Origin: Trichocoleus desertorum ATA4-8-CV12
GTDB lineage: Bacteria; Cyanobacteriota; Cyanobacteriia; FACHB-46
Assembly: GCA_019358975.1 (NCBI GenBank)
Contig: JAHHIL010000049.1
Span: forward strand, 1-44,016
Length of the DNA stretch: 44,016 nt
Reading direction: 5' to 3'
In this document: positions 26,401 to 34,028 of the stretch, one piece after another
Numbering within the stretch: position 1 is the first letter of the stretch
Layout of the letters: each line of letters begins with the position of its first letter
The notes under the pieces: model-generated
Told to the model about the DNA's origin: nothing
Database searches by the model: none
What the model saw: the letters and a program-made list of their open reading frames with translations, nothing else
Program-made: the position numbers and the translations under genes

Positions 26401-28334
26401 GCCTCCTCTGCATAGCGACTCAGGGCAGCTTCTACACCGCCAATTTCCTCGTAAGCCGCATGAGTTAGCTGAGCATCTCGCTGTTTTGCCCACAACTGAT
26501 TCAGGGCAAACTCCAATAACGGCAAATCCCCCGGTTGGGTACTCACCGCATCTAGAATGCGTTGGGTCAGCCCCGACTCAATCGCTACCCCCAGCATCGC
26601 TGCTGGCTGTTCCACCGCCGCTTGCAGTTCCTCCCGATTCATCGGGCTAAGTTTCAAGTCAGCATACTGCAACGCATCCCCAAAAGGACGGTAGGAGAGT
26701 GCCTGCCCCAAAAAGTCAGCTCTCAGGGTGAGGACGAGGGTAAAATTTGGCGTGTACTTAACCGCTTCCAGCAAGCTATCTAGAAATAGTAGGCGCTCTC
26801 GTGCATCCCGACACAGGGTATACAGTTCCTCAAACTGATCGACTACCAGCAAAAAGCGATCCCCTGGATTCTTCTCCAAGATGCACGCGATCACATCTCG
26901 CAGTGCTAAGTCTCCCTGTTGCAGCGCTTTTGTCTGCTTATTAATTTCAAGCAGCTGGTCAGTTTCGCTTCGATGAGTTTCCAGCAGGGGAACAAGCTTA
27001 GCTGCTAAGTTACGGAAAGGGCGATCGCCTGGCCGAAAAGCCTCAATGAGCCAAGTCCGTTCGGAACGCAACTGAGGAATAAGACCGGCAAAAACTACCG
27101 AGGACTTGCCACTACCAGACGGGCCAATCACTGCTACCAAAAATTGTTGTTGCACCGCCTCCACCAGCATCTGTGTAAAAGCATCCCGTCCATAGAAAAA
27201 GGCGGTATCCTCTTCCCGAAATGCAAATAACCCTCGATAAGGACAAACGTTAGTGGGACGACGGCCTAAATCCTGCCATAGGGGTGGTGAGATAGCAGGA
27301 TTCTGGAAAATCACGGGCAACCAACTTGCTCCTGGAAATTCATTTTCTAGCCCTTGCAGTCTTAAGCGGGCTTCTCGCACGGCTAAATATAAAGATTGTC
27401 CTTGAGCATAAGTTGGCAGAAGATGAGTTAGAAATGCTTGGGCCACTTGGTCAGGAACGGGTTCTCGCATCACAATGGTTTGCGGAATTTGCAGTTGTTG
27501 TAGTTCAAATGCTAATCCCATCCCATCACAGGAATTGAAGATCGCCAGTTGTAGACCTCGCTCAACCGCTGTTTGTAAGGCGTATCTCAGTTCCGCAATG
27601 GTCAAACTATCAGTTTGGTTAATGTAAATTCGGCCCTGCTCTTTTTCGGTGCAGCTGTGACCGGCAAAAAAGAGAATATCCCAGGTGTGTTCCCACAAGT
27701 AGCGATTGATCTCTTGTCGCTGTGGTTCCACAAGAAATTTTGTTTCAGCATCCACAAGGGTATCGAGCAATCGTTGATCATGCTGAACATCAATCCCAGT
27801 GCTGTCGCCTAAAATTGCCAGAATTCTCACTTGCTCGCGCAATCTGGGAGTTTCAGATACTACATTTGCCTGTGAGTCCGGTATACTCAATGCCACTTCT
27901 GCTCGTGGATTACGCTCAACAAGCTCCCATAAGTACCAGGGTAGTTTTAAAAGTGATGAGTTTGCCGTACGAATCAACACGCGTACCTCATCCTGCATCA
28001 AGTGTTCTAGCCAACCATCCCGAACAGGACGAAACGATTCTGATAACAGCCAGTGATTGAGCTGTGATCTGAGTGATTGGGCTAGCTTGTGGCAGTGTAA
28101 ACGCTGTTGTTGGATTGAGACGTTGTAGGTGATTTTGTTGGGCTGAATACGAGTCGAGCTCAGACTGCGGTAATGCAATTGCCATTGCTGGACGGTGGCG
28201 GCTAAATTGGCATTTGGCGGTAGACTACCGTTGATCTCAATGCTGGAATGGGGCTGTTGTGAGGTGATTGTTAGCATCCCACGTACGCCTTGTTCCAGAT
28301 CGCCATCCAGTCTCAGAATTGCCAATTTATCCAT
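23460..28334 (-). CDS. CHAT protease-like / STAND NTPase / WD40 protein
   Basis: 1624 residues from the ATG at 28334 (MDKLAILRLDGDLEQGVRG, AGGGG ribosome site 8 bases ahead); an upstream TTG at 28391 is less likely because family members begin at this motif. Residues about 1-330 contain a CHAT (caspase-like) domain: catalytic His in ILFFAGHSC (~225) and Cys in IFNSCDGMG (~268). Next is CPYRGLFAFREEDTAFFYGR and a STAND-type NTPase with Walker A VIGPSGSGKSS (~405) and Walker B LLVVDQFEELY (~495). A single TM helix lies at ~815. About 14 WD40 repeats follow (VAFSPDGKTLASGS...LWDV), enough for two seven-blade propellers. By family, WD40 sensors control NTPase oligomerisation, which activates the protease. 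It ends an operon with a sigma factor and DUF1822. Confidence 0.92.
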   Translation of the reverse strand: MDKLAILRLDGDLEQGVRGMLTITSQQPHSSIEINGSLPPNANLAATVQQWQLHYRSLSSTRIQPNKITYNVSIQQQRLHCHKLAQSLRSQLNHWLLSESFRPVRDGWLEHLMQDEVRVLIRTANSSLLKLPWYLWELVERNPRAEVALSIPDSQANVVSETPRLREQVRILAILGDSTGIDVQHDQRLLDTLVDAETKFLVEPQRQEINRYLWEHTWDILFFAGHSCTEKEQGRIYINQTDSLTIAELRYALQTAVERGLQLAIFNSCDGMGLAFELQQLQIPQTIVMREPVPDQVAQAFLTHLLPTYAQGQSLYLAVREARLRLQGLENEFPGASWLPVIFQNPAISPPLWQDLGRRPTNVCPYRGLFAFREEDTAFFYGRDAFTQMLVEAVQQQFLVAVIGPSGSGKSSVVFAGLIPQLRSERTWLIEAFRPGDRPFRNLAAKLVPLLETHRSETDQLLEINKQTKALQQGDLALRDVIACILEKNPGDRFLLVVDQFEELYTLCRDARERLLFLDSLLEAVKYTPNFTLVLTLRADFLGQALSYRPFGDALQYADLKLSPMNREELQAAVEQPAAMLGVAIESGLTQRILDAVSTQPGDLPLLEFALNQLWAKQRDAQLTHAAYEEIGGVEAALSRYAEEAYGRLNEEEKERARRIFIQLVRPGEGTEDTRRLATCTEVGEENWDLVTRLADARLVVSSRDEALGEETVEIVHEALIGGWFSLRLWIELDRAFRIWQERLRASLRQWEATGKDEGALLRGVPLAEAEGWLASRAVELSPAERVFIQISLDLRDRDRKEQLRLRKRTIFGLAGSLAVVSILAGGTFWQWQQAEIRQNQAEQSAKIAFSNQLVAQAQTQLDQQPDLALLLSVEANRIAKTIDAQSFLLTALQYRPFTSFLHGHTSDVNSVAFSPNGKILASASGTQTRDDNTVRLWNISTRQSLGKPLKGHTAPVKSVAFSPDGQILASGSIDRTIILWDVATGLPIGPPLKGHDDPVHTLTFSPDGQTLASGSCGGRDSEGTCDQGEIRLWNVATRKPLGQPLMEHTSAVYDLAFSPDGKILASGSGGAIYFGSDSDYTIRLWDVATRKPLRQLLKGHKAGVNTLAFSPDSKTLASGSADTTVILWDITTGKPRQQALEGDKSTVIKVAFSRDGKELIMGTSDNTVIIASKVDFFYPTVVNRGGFKLHSLTFNPDTSLWAGGSCSKRASNGLCTQGSVSLWSISTPSSISQPITGSSNSVNGVAFSPNGKILASGGCGVEFSPCKEGGEVQLWDRATRQPIGQPLKGLQDEVESLTFSPDGKTLAAGSCGNTGQGCQQGGIYLWDAFTHKALGSPLAGHTNTISILVFSSDSKTLISSDKDTIILWDVTSRQPLVKPIKFHSNVVASIALSPDGKTLAIGSCGKKGERSGAYEWSENGCLQGEILLWDVTTRQLLGQPLKAHTDQVTSVAFSPDGKILASASGNFDGTISLWDVSTRKAIGPPLQGHTSGVEQVTFSPDGKTLASMSDIFDMESNSIFLWDVVTRRKIGVLLAGHTKYVQNVAFSPDGKTLASGNLNNKIILWDIYPASWINKACSIANRNLTPEEWEQFMKDSPGDRSYRATCPSFPMDINLSSNTSATP

Positions 28335-28394
28335 TGCTGCCCCTGCTTGCTTCACGGTGACATCAACCCTGCAACCATCAGAAGTTGCCAATTT

Positions 28395-29327
28395 CTAAAC
28401 CACAAACTCTTCAATGACATTGGCGTCTCCCAGTATCAATTCCACACCGAACTGTTCTCCTGCTTCAGCATTGAAATCGAATTGGATATTCTGATTGATA
28501 TCGCCTGCGGTCGCTTGCATCACGCTTGTTCCATGTTGATCAATGACTTTCATTTGCAGCGATTCTGGTAGATAGGATTGACCGCTCATCGGATGGACTT
28601 CAACCAGGATGTTGATATTACCTTCTGATTGTGGGTTGAGCTTCATGGCTAAAATGACTGATTGCTGGATAACTTGAGTTGTCAACCGAATCACCTTGCC
28701 CCCTTGCGCTGAGTGTTCCACTGTACTTCTTACTCGAAAGGCAGGTGTTAATGCCTCTGGACGTAGAAGCGTCTCCAACTCTTGCCACCCGGCTTCAAAC
28801 AGATTGTCAAACCATTGCCTGAGATTCACCCCTGCGCTGGTTGCTTGCGTCACAACTGATGCAGCGTGTCGAATTTGCTCCACATAAACCGGGAGGTTCT
28901 CCATCGGTTGTAATTGATCAAGAAAAAATTCGGCGGTAGCTGTATCCGTGAATCCTAGCAGGGTTGCCTGCCTCAAGGATTGACTAACGCGAACAGCAAT
29001 ATACGCGAGTCGGTTTGACCAAGTTTCTGGTGGTATGTAGCAGACGGTCTCCTCCGGTAAAACTGGACGGCACTCCACCTGGCCGAAGTCTTTGATCCAC
29101 AGGTTGCCTACATCCATGAATTGTAGATAAATGGGATTCCGACTATTGATTGGGGCGGTGTCAACTTCAATGCCTAAACATTTCAAGTAAAACTCTACGG
29201 CGTAAACGGCTAACTGGTTGAGATAAACTTGCTTCGCTCTTTGTTGATCAAATTGCTGCAAACGCATCTGCTGTGCTAGGGAATGTGCTTCAAACGAGAG
29301 TGGTACAGTAAAAGTTGTAAGTTCCAT
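28395..29327 (-). CDS. DUF1822 family protein
   Basis: A 310-residue cytoplasmic-looking protein of a cyanobacterial family of unknown function. N-terminal YLNQLAVYAVEFYLKCLGIE is the most typical segment. The middle carries WIKDFGQVECRPVLPEETVC and IPPETWSNRLAYIAVRVSQS. The C-terminal half is beta-rich (IRLTTQVIQQSVILAMKLNP, GNINILVEVHPMSGQSYLPE). It has a good ribosome site (GAGGGAGC) and starts 21 bases after the sigma-factor stop. Its TAG is three bases before an alternative start of the CHAT gene, and the preferred CHAT start lies 60 bases on. The constant pairing with CHAT-type genes suggests it is an adaptor or regulator for that protein. Confidence 0.85.
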   Translation of the reverse strand: MELTTFTVPLSFEAHSLAQQMRLQQFDQQRAKQVYLNQLAVYAVEFYLKCLGIEVDTAPINSRNPIYLQFMDVGNLWIKDFGQVECRPVLPEETVCYIPPETWSNRLAYIAVRVSQSLRQATLLGFTDTATAEFFLDQLQPMENLPVYVEQIRHAASVVTQATSAGVNLRQWFDNLFEAGWQELETLLRPEALTPAFRVRSTVEHSAQGGKVIRLTTQVIQQSVILAMKLNPQSEGNINILVEVHPMSGQSYLPESLQMKVIDQHGTSVMQATAGDINQNIQFDFNAEAGEQFGVELILGDANVIEEFVV

Positions 29328-29348
29328 AAATTTAACAAGCTCCCTCGA

Positions 29349-30032
29349 TTATTCCTGTAAATACTTCTGAAAATAAGGCATTAATTTTTGCAAGCGGCGA
29401 TCGAAAAAACTGCAAAGGGTTTGAATTGAAATTCCTAAGCAGACAGCAATGTCTGTCCATGTTTGGTCTTCAACGAATTTAGCGATCGCTAACGTTTGAA
29501 ATGTTATGTGTGGATAACTCCTTAACCGCTCAGCCTTGAGCAAATCTTCCGGGTCGTTTTCCAGAAATTGCCGGAGAAGCTGTTCGTTTGAAATAGTCTC
29601 TTCCACTGGAACTGGGCGATCCAGGTCATCTAAAGAAAAGATTTCCGTGGCATATCCCTGCTTTGACTTTGGAGCATACGTAAGCCCTGCTCGTTTGTAA
29701 TCATTTACGACATCAATAAACCTATTTTTCAGGCAAAAATTTACCCATGCCATCACGGGATGGTCTGGATTATATTTGTCAACTCGCTGACAAATCTCGA
29801 GCAACGTTTTCTGAAGTGCTTCGTTGTACAGATCTTCATATAGATTTGGTGGCCACCTGCCTTGCTGTGGATGTCCGAGTCGATTGGAATTCAGAATTGA
29901 CTGAACCAACCGATTGAGTGCAAGTTGCCGTTGCAGGCTTTGCAGGGGATACTGTTGGGCTGATTGAACAAGTTGCTGCAAGTACTGATCAAGATCATCG
30001 CCCACGAGCGTTTCTTCTGAATCCCCACTCAT
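29349..30032 (-). CDS. Sigma-70-like regulator of the CHAT-STAND operon
   Basis: A 227-residue protein with a sigma region 2-like core (LYEDLYNEALQKTLLEICQR, then HPVMAWVNFCLKNRFIDVVN, where WVNxxLKNRFID resembles the region 2.3-2.4 helix). The C-terminal helix-turn-helix (IAVCLGISIQTLCSFFDRRL) resembles region 4 and is preceded by FVEDQTWTDIA. It lacks region 1.1 and a normal region 3, as in group 3/ECF-type sigma factors. An excellent ribosome site (AGAAGGAG) precedes the ATG. As first gene of the three-gene operon it may direct transcription of its own operon. The Phe-rich tail could instead make it a sigma-derived regulator that no longer works as a sigma factor. Confidence 0.8.
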   Translation of the reverse strand: MSGDSEETLVGDDLDQYLQQLVQSAQQYPLQSLQRQLALNRLVQSILNSNRLGHPQQGRWPPNLYEDLYNEALQKTLLEICQRVDKYNPDHPVMAWVNFCLKNRFIDVVNDYKRAGLTYAPKSKQGYATEIFSLDDLDRPVPVEETISNEQLLRQFLENDPEDLLKAERLRSYPHITFQTLAIAKFVEDQTWTDIAVCLGISIQTLCSFFDRRLQKLMPYFQKYLQE

Positions 30033-30341
30033 TATCTAATTCTCCTTCTACAAACAGCTAAGCAAGCACCTAGCAGAGGGTGAATTGCTTTAGATGAGAA
30101 CAATCATCCTGCAAGCGTAGTGATGAAACCACTTGCTCCAAAGACTTCAATGATTGTTCGAATTTACTCTGCTGTATTTACGACATTCGTTACAAAAATT
30201 AATTTTTGAGAAAGTTGCATAAAACGTGGAGCCTTACGGTGAATCCTTAGTAAACAGCAAACTTTTCGGAATCACACAGAAGTGTTGATGCTAAACCTTG
30301 TTCTAACTGGTAAGTAGGCGGCTGTAATTAAATCTAATATA
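30033..30341. promoter_or_regulatory. Upstream region of the sigma/DUF1822/CHAT operon
   Basis: About 300 bases without a gene. It holds the ribosome site at 30042-30049 (minus strand) and must contain the operon promoter. It is AT-rich around 30170-30250. I see no confident promoter boxes, inverted repeat or riboswitch. Confidence 0.4.
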
Positions 30342-31473
30342 GAGAGGTGTGGGTTAATTTGCTTCACACAACCTCTATGCCTGTCCCAATTCATCTCATT
30401 CTCAGCGACGAGGAAGACCCCGCATTGAGCGAATTGCGGTGTTTCCACCACGGTTCCACAACGAACCAGAGATCGGGCTCATATGATCCGACTCAATGCT
30501 CAAGGGTGGACTGTCCCTGCCATTGCCAATATCTTCGAGTGTCACGAGCAGACCGTTCGAGCCACCCTAAGCCGTTGGGAGCGCAATGGCCTCGAACGGT
30601 TATGGGAAGCCCCTGAGCAAGGGGCGAAGCGCCGATGGCAAGAAGCGGACCTCCAAGCCGTCGAGCAGTGGATTGAGCAAGCCCCCCGCACTTACAGCAG
30701 TTTCCAGTTAGCTCAAAAGTTAGCTGAAGAGCGTCACTTCAAACTGAGTCCAAGACGATTGCGCCATGTACTGCAAAAAAGGGCTTTCGCTGGGAACGCA
30801 TCCAAGCCTCCCACCGAGGCAAGCAAAACCCGGAGCAGAAACGGCTGAAACAGGCGGATTTAGAGACTCTGAAACTAGCCGCAGCCGAAGGACACATCCA
30901 ACTGAAGTATCTTGATGGGTCTGGGTGTTGCCTCTGGAGTCCAGTCAGCTACAGTTACAGTCGAGTCAGACAACAGAAGCGATCGGAGCAAACGCAGCGA
31001 CGGGGTAGATGCATTAGCATCCTGCGACTCTCGCAACCGCATCAAGGGTTTGAGTATGCTCTAGCGCTAGGCAGTTTTAAGAGTTCCGGTTACATCAAAG
31101 TGATGGACTCGATTGCTGATAAAGCTTTGATCACTCTCACTCAAACTGGGCGTCTAACAGTGATTGTGCAAGACAATGGTTCGTTGCATACAAGTCAACT
31201 GGCTCAGCAACAGTAGCAGCAGCAGGGCTTATTGGTGTTCTTTTTGCCCCCTACGGTTCTGAGATGAATCGCATTGAGGAGCAATGGCATCAACTCAAGA
31301 CGCATGAGATTGCAAGTCAGATGTTTGAGGATGGATATGATTTAGCCGTTGCCATCATGGATGGAATGGCAGCCCGTAGCATCAAAGGGGGATACGCCCT
31401 CGAACGTTTTAAGTTTAATTCTGGCTAGCTACTTAGAGTGATTTTTCCACTACTAAACTTGAACCAAAACCTC
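30342..31473 (+). mobile_element. Decayed IS630-type element
   Basis: Ends GAGAGGTGTGGGTTAATTT (left) and GAGGTTTTGGTTCAAGTTT (minus strand from 31473) are similar, each next to a TA (30340-30341, 31474-31475). It differs from the IS630 element at 2209-3245 in ends and transposase sequence. The gene inside is broken at several points. Confidence 0.7.
30377..31428 (+). pseudogene. IS630-type transposase, several frameshifts and stops
   Basis: The start MPVPIHLILSDEEDPALSEL is followed by a frameshift near 30440. Then comes the HTH region MIRLNAQGWTVPAIANIFEC with WERNGLERLWEAPEQGAKRR, and another shift near 30780 (LQKKGFRWERIQASHRGKQN). The first Asp region (IQLKYLDGSGCCLWSPVSYS) and second (LTVIVQDNGSLHTSQLAQQ) are readable, then a TAG at 31216. 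The LPP and E-QWHQLK segment is shifted again (31235-31300). The last residues GGYALERFKFNSG end at 31428. Confidence 0.8.
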
Positions 31474-31790
31474 TATAGTCAAGACTTTTATTATCTTATG
31501 CCTGAGCACATTAATCTATTATGACGCCTAATAATTTGTTATTCGACACTTTCCAGCGAGGACGAAGCTAATCCAAAATCAATTTACCGTCCACCAGCTA
31601 AATATGAACTTTTGTAAACTACTGCATAATTCCGGGGTTTTGAGTCCGAGAGGTAAATAGAGGTTTGCTAGTTTCATCTTGGTAATCGAACCTAAATTCT
31701 CACTTGTTTACCCGAAAGCAGGCTGATGAACTTCAAGCTAGGGCACCAAAAGCTTGCGCCAGCTCCATACGTCTTAAGAGTAAAGTTCTT
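31474..31790. other. Intergenic region before the kinase gene
   Basis: About 315 bases. The open frame of the kinase extends back to a TTG at 31704, but that part has no family-like sequence. It must contain the kinase promoter. I see no clear regulatory site. Confidence 0.4.
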
Positions 31791-33962
31791 ATGCCCAGAA
31801 ATACTGCTACTGATGATTTGTCCACCTCAGTAAGTCACCCAATGCTCGGCAAGCTATTAGACGGACGCTATCAGATAAGTGACAGCTTGGGCAGAGGTGG
31901 ATTTGGTCAAACCTACATTGCCCAAGATACTCGTCGCCCTGGAAACCCAACCTGTGTCGTTAAACACCTCAAACCTACTAGTAGCGATTCCGAATCCTTG
32001 CAAATTGCTCGGCGTTTATTCTGTAGCGAAGCCGAAATGTTGGAAAAATTGGGCTACCATGACCAAATTCCCCGGCTGTTAGCCTACTTTGAAGAAAACC
32101 AAGAGTTTTACTTGGTACAAGAGTTCATTGAAGGGCAACTGCTCAGTGAAGAACTACAACCGGGTCAATGCTGGAATGAAAGCCAAGTTATCCAACTGCT
32201 CTGTGAAGTTTTGAGCATCCTGGAATTCGTTCACAGCTACGAAGTCATCCATCGCGATATCAAACCTGATAATCTCATCCGACGTAACCGGGACAAAAAA
32301 TTAGTTCTGATTGACTTTGGCACCGTAAAACAAGTGCGGACACAGCTAGCGATGCTGCCGGAACAGCCAAACATAACGGTAGCTATTGGCACTACGGGGT
32401 ATATGCCCACAGAACAGGGGCAAGGCAAACCTCGTTCCAACAGCGACATTTATGCGCTGGGAATTATTGGCATCCAAGCATTAACGGGGTTGAATCCGAC
32501 ACAATTTCAGGAAGACTCTGGGACTGGTGAACTTTTGTGGCAGCAACAGGTTCAGATTAGTTCTGGGCTGGAAGCTGTCCTAAGCAAGATGGTGCGCTAT
32601 CACTTCAAGGATCGCTACCAGTCTGTAGCAGAAACGCTACAAGCCCTCCAACAATCAACCAACATAAACTCATCAACGCAAATTATAAATCCCCCCAGAT
32701 TTCCACGAACAGAAATTGCCAGTCGCCCTAGACTACCAACAGAGATAGCCACCTCCCCTCAAGCACCAGCACCTTCAGTAGCTCAACCTGCACCGGAATT
32801 ATCTGAGCAAAACGCACCGTCAGTTTCTGAGCGGCTAAGCGAAAAAATCGATTCAGCGATTGAACATCCTCCGATTTTGACCCGGGCTTACAAAGTTAGG
32901 AGCAAGAAAGATACCCGTAGATTGCCTAACCTGATTAAAGGTTCTACCTCTTATCAAAAAATTTCTTTACTAATTGGAGCAGGATTGATTACAGCAGGAA
33001 TCGCTATTTTTTTAATCTTTATTGTCGGTTTTGGCTCTAGATATCAGAGTGGAAACTCCTCGACGCGAACTGTCCCGCAAGAAGAATTTCTAGTAGATAC
33101 ACTTACTAGCTCCTTCACCAGCGAGTCGATTGCCTTCAGTTCGGACGGAAAAATGCTTGTCAGTGGTAGCGTAGACCAGATAGTTGAGATTTGGGATCTA
33201 AAGACAGAGAACTCAAATCAAACTCTTTCTGACCACTCAGGAAGGGTTTACGATGTTGCCGTAAATCCTGATGGTCAGACTTTGGCGAGCGGCAGTGAGG
33301 ATAACACGATCAAGATTTGGAATTTGCATACAGGTGAACTGCTCCGTACTCTTAAAGGACATTTATGGTCAGTTTTATCAGTTGCTATTAGTCCTGATGG
33401 TCAGACCCTTGCCAGTGGCAGTGAGGATAACACCATCAAAATTTGGAATCTGAAGACGGGTAAATTACTCAATACGCTTTCTGGGTATACATCTGCTTTC
33501 TATTCTGTTGAAATTGGTGCAGATGGTACGCTCCTTGCCGGTGGCAGTTTGGATAACACTATCAAAATTTGGGAGTTGCATACGGGAAAACTCCTCCATA
33601 TTCTTAGAGGGCATTCCGGACAGGTTAATTCAGTGGCGATCGCTTCCAACAGCGCAATTCTCGCCAGTGGCAGTGCCGACGGGACAATCAAGATTTGGAA
33701 CCTCTACGCTGGGGAATTACTCCATTCTCTTACAGGGCATTCAGACTCAGTTGAATCAGTCGCTATTAGTCCTGACAGCCAGACGATTGTCAGCGGTGAT
33801 AAGGACGGAACAATCAGAATTTGGAATTTGCATACTGGCGATTTGATTCATGCTTTCTTTGGGAATGCCGACCCAATTAATTCTGTGGCTTTTAGCCCTG
33901 ACGGTCAGACTATTGCTAGTAGCAGGCAGGACAAGACAATCAAGATTTGGCAAGTACCGTAG
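31791..33962 (+). CDS. Membrane Ser/Thr protein kinase with WD40 propeller
   Basis: 723 residues from the ATG at 31791 (MPRNTATDDLSTSV); a TTG at 31704 could add 29 residues. Kinase domain residues about 25-300: glycine loop LGRGGFGQTYIAQD, the VVKHL Lys, catalytic loop VIHRDIKPDNLI and the DFGT motif LVLIDFGTVKQV. The activation segment GTTGYMPTEQGQGKPRSNSD ends with Thr-Glu-Gln where Pro-Glu-Gln is usual. A proline-rich linker and one TM helix (LIGAGLITAGIAIFLIFIVG, ~395-415) follow. Seven WD40 repeats (SVAISPDGQTLASGSEDNTI, IKIWNL) then form one propeller, which by topology lies outside the cytoplasm. It likely senses a ligand by the propeller and phosphorylates partners. The FHA gene follows after 66 bases on the same strand. 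Confidence 0.92.
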   Translation: MPRNTATDDLSTSVSHPMLGKLLDGRYQISDSLGRGGFGQTYIAQDTRRPGNPTCVVKHLKPTSSDSESLQIARRLFCSEAEMLEKLGYHDQIPRLLAYFEENQEFYLVQEFIEGQLLSEELQPGQCWNESQVIQLLCEVLSILEFVHSYEVIHRDIKPDNLIRRNRDKKLVLIDFGTVKQVRTQLAMLPEQPNITVAIGTTGYMPTEQGQGKPRSNSDIYALGIIGIQALTGLNPTQFQEDSGTGELLWQQQVQISSGLEAVLSKMVRYHFKDRYQSVAETLQALQQSTNINSSTQIINPPRFPRTEIASRPRLPTEIATSPQAPAPSVAQPAPELSEQNAPSVSERLSEKIDSAIEHPPILTRAYKVRSKKDTRRLPNLIKGSTSYQKISLLIGAGLITAGIAIFLIFIVGFGSRYQSGNSSTRTVPQEEFLVDTLTSSFTSESIAFSSDGKMLVSGSVDQIVEIWDLKTENSNQTLSDHSGRVYDVAVNPDGQTLASGSEDNTIKIWNLHTGELLRTLKGHLWSVLSVAISPDGQTLASGSEDNTIKIWNLKTGKLLNTLSGYTSAFYSVEIGADGTLLAGGSLDNTIKIWELHTGKLLHILRGHSGQVNSVAIASNSAILASGSADGTIKIWNLYAGELLHSLTGHSDSVESVAISPDSQTIVSGDKDGTIRIWNLHTGDLIHAFFGNADPINSVAFSPDGQTIASSRQDKTIKIWQVP

Positions 33963-34028
33963 GGAGCCAAAGCGTTTCCGAGCGGCTACTTAATTGACAA
34001 AAGTAGATTCCAGTAGTTGTACGAAGTG

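Noticed and set aside
30347-30616. Separate small gene upstream of the IS630 HTH frame
   Set aside because: Only its first ~20 residues are transposase-like; the rest is a frameshifted reading of the same broken gene.
31704-31790. N-terminal extension of the kinase from TTG
   Set aside because: No conserved sequence in these 29 codons; the ATG at 31791 gives the usual distance to the kinase domain.
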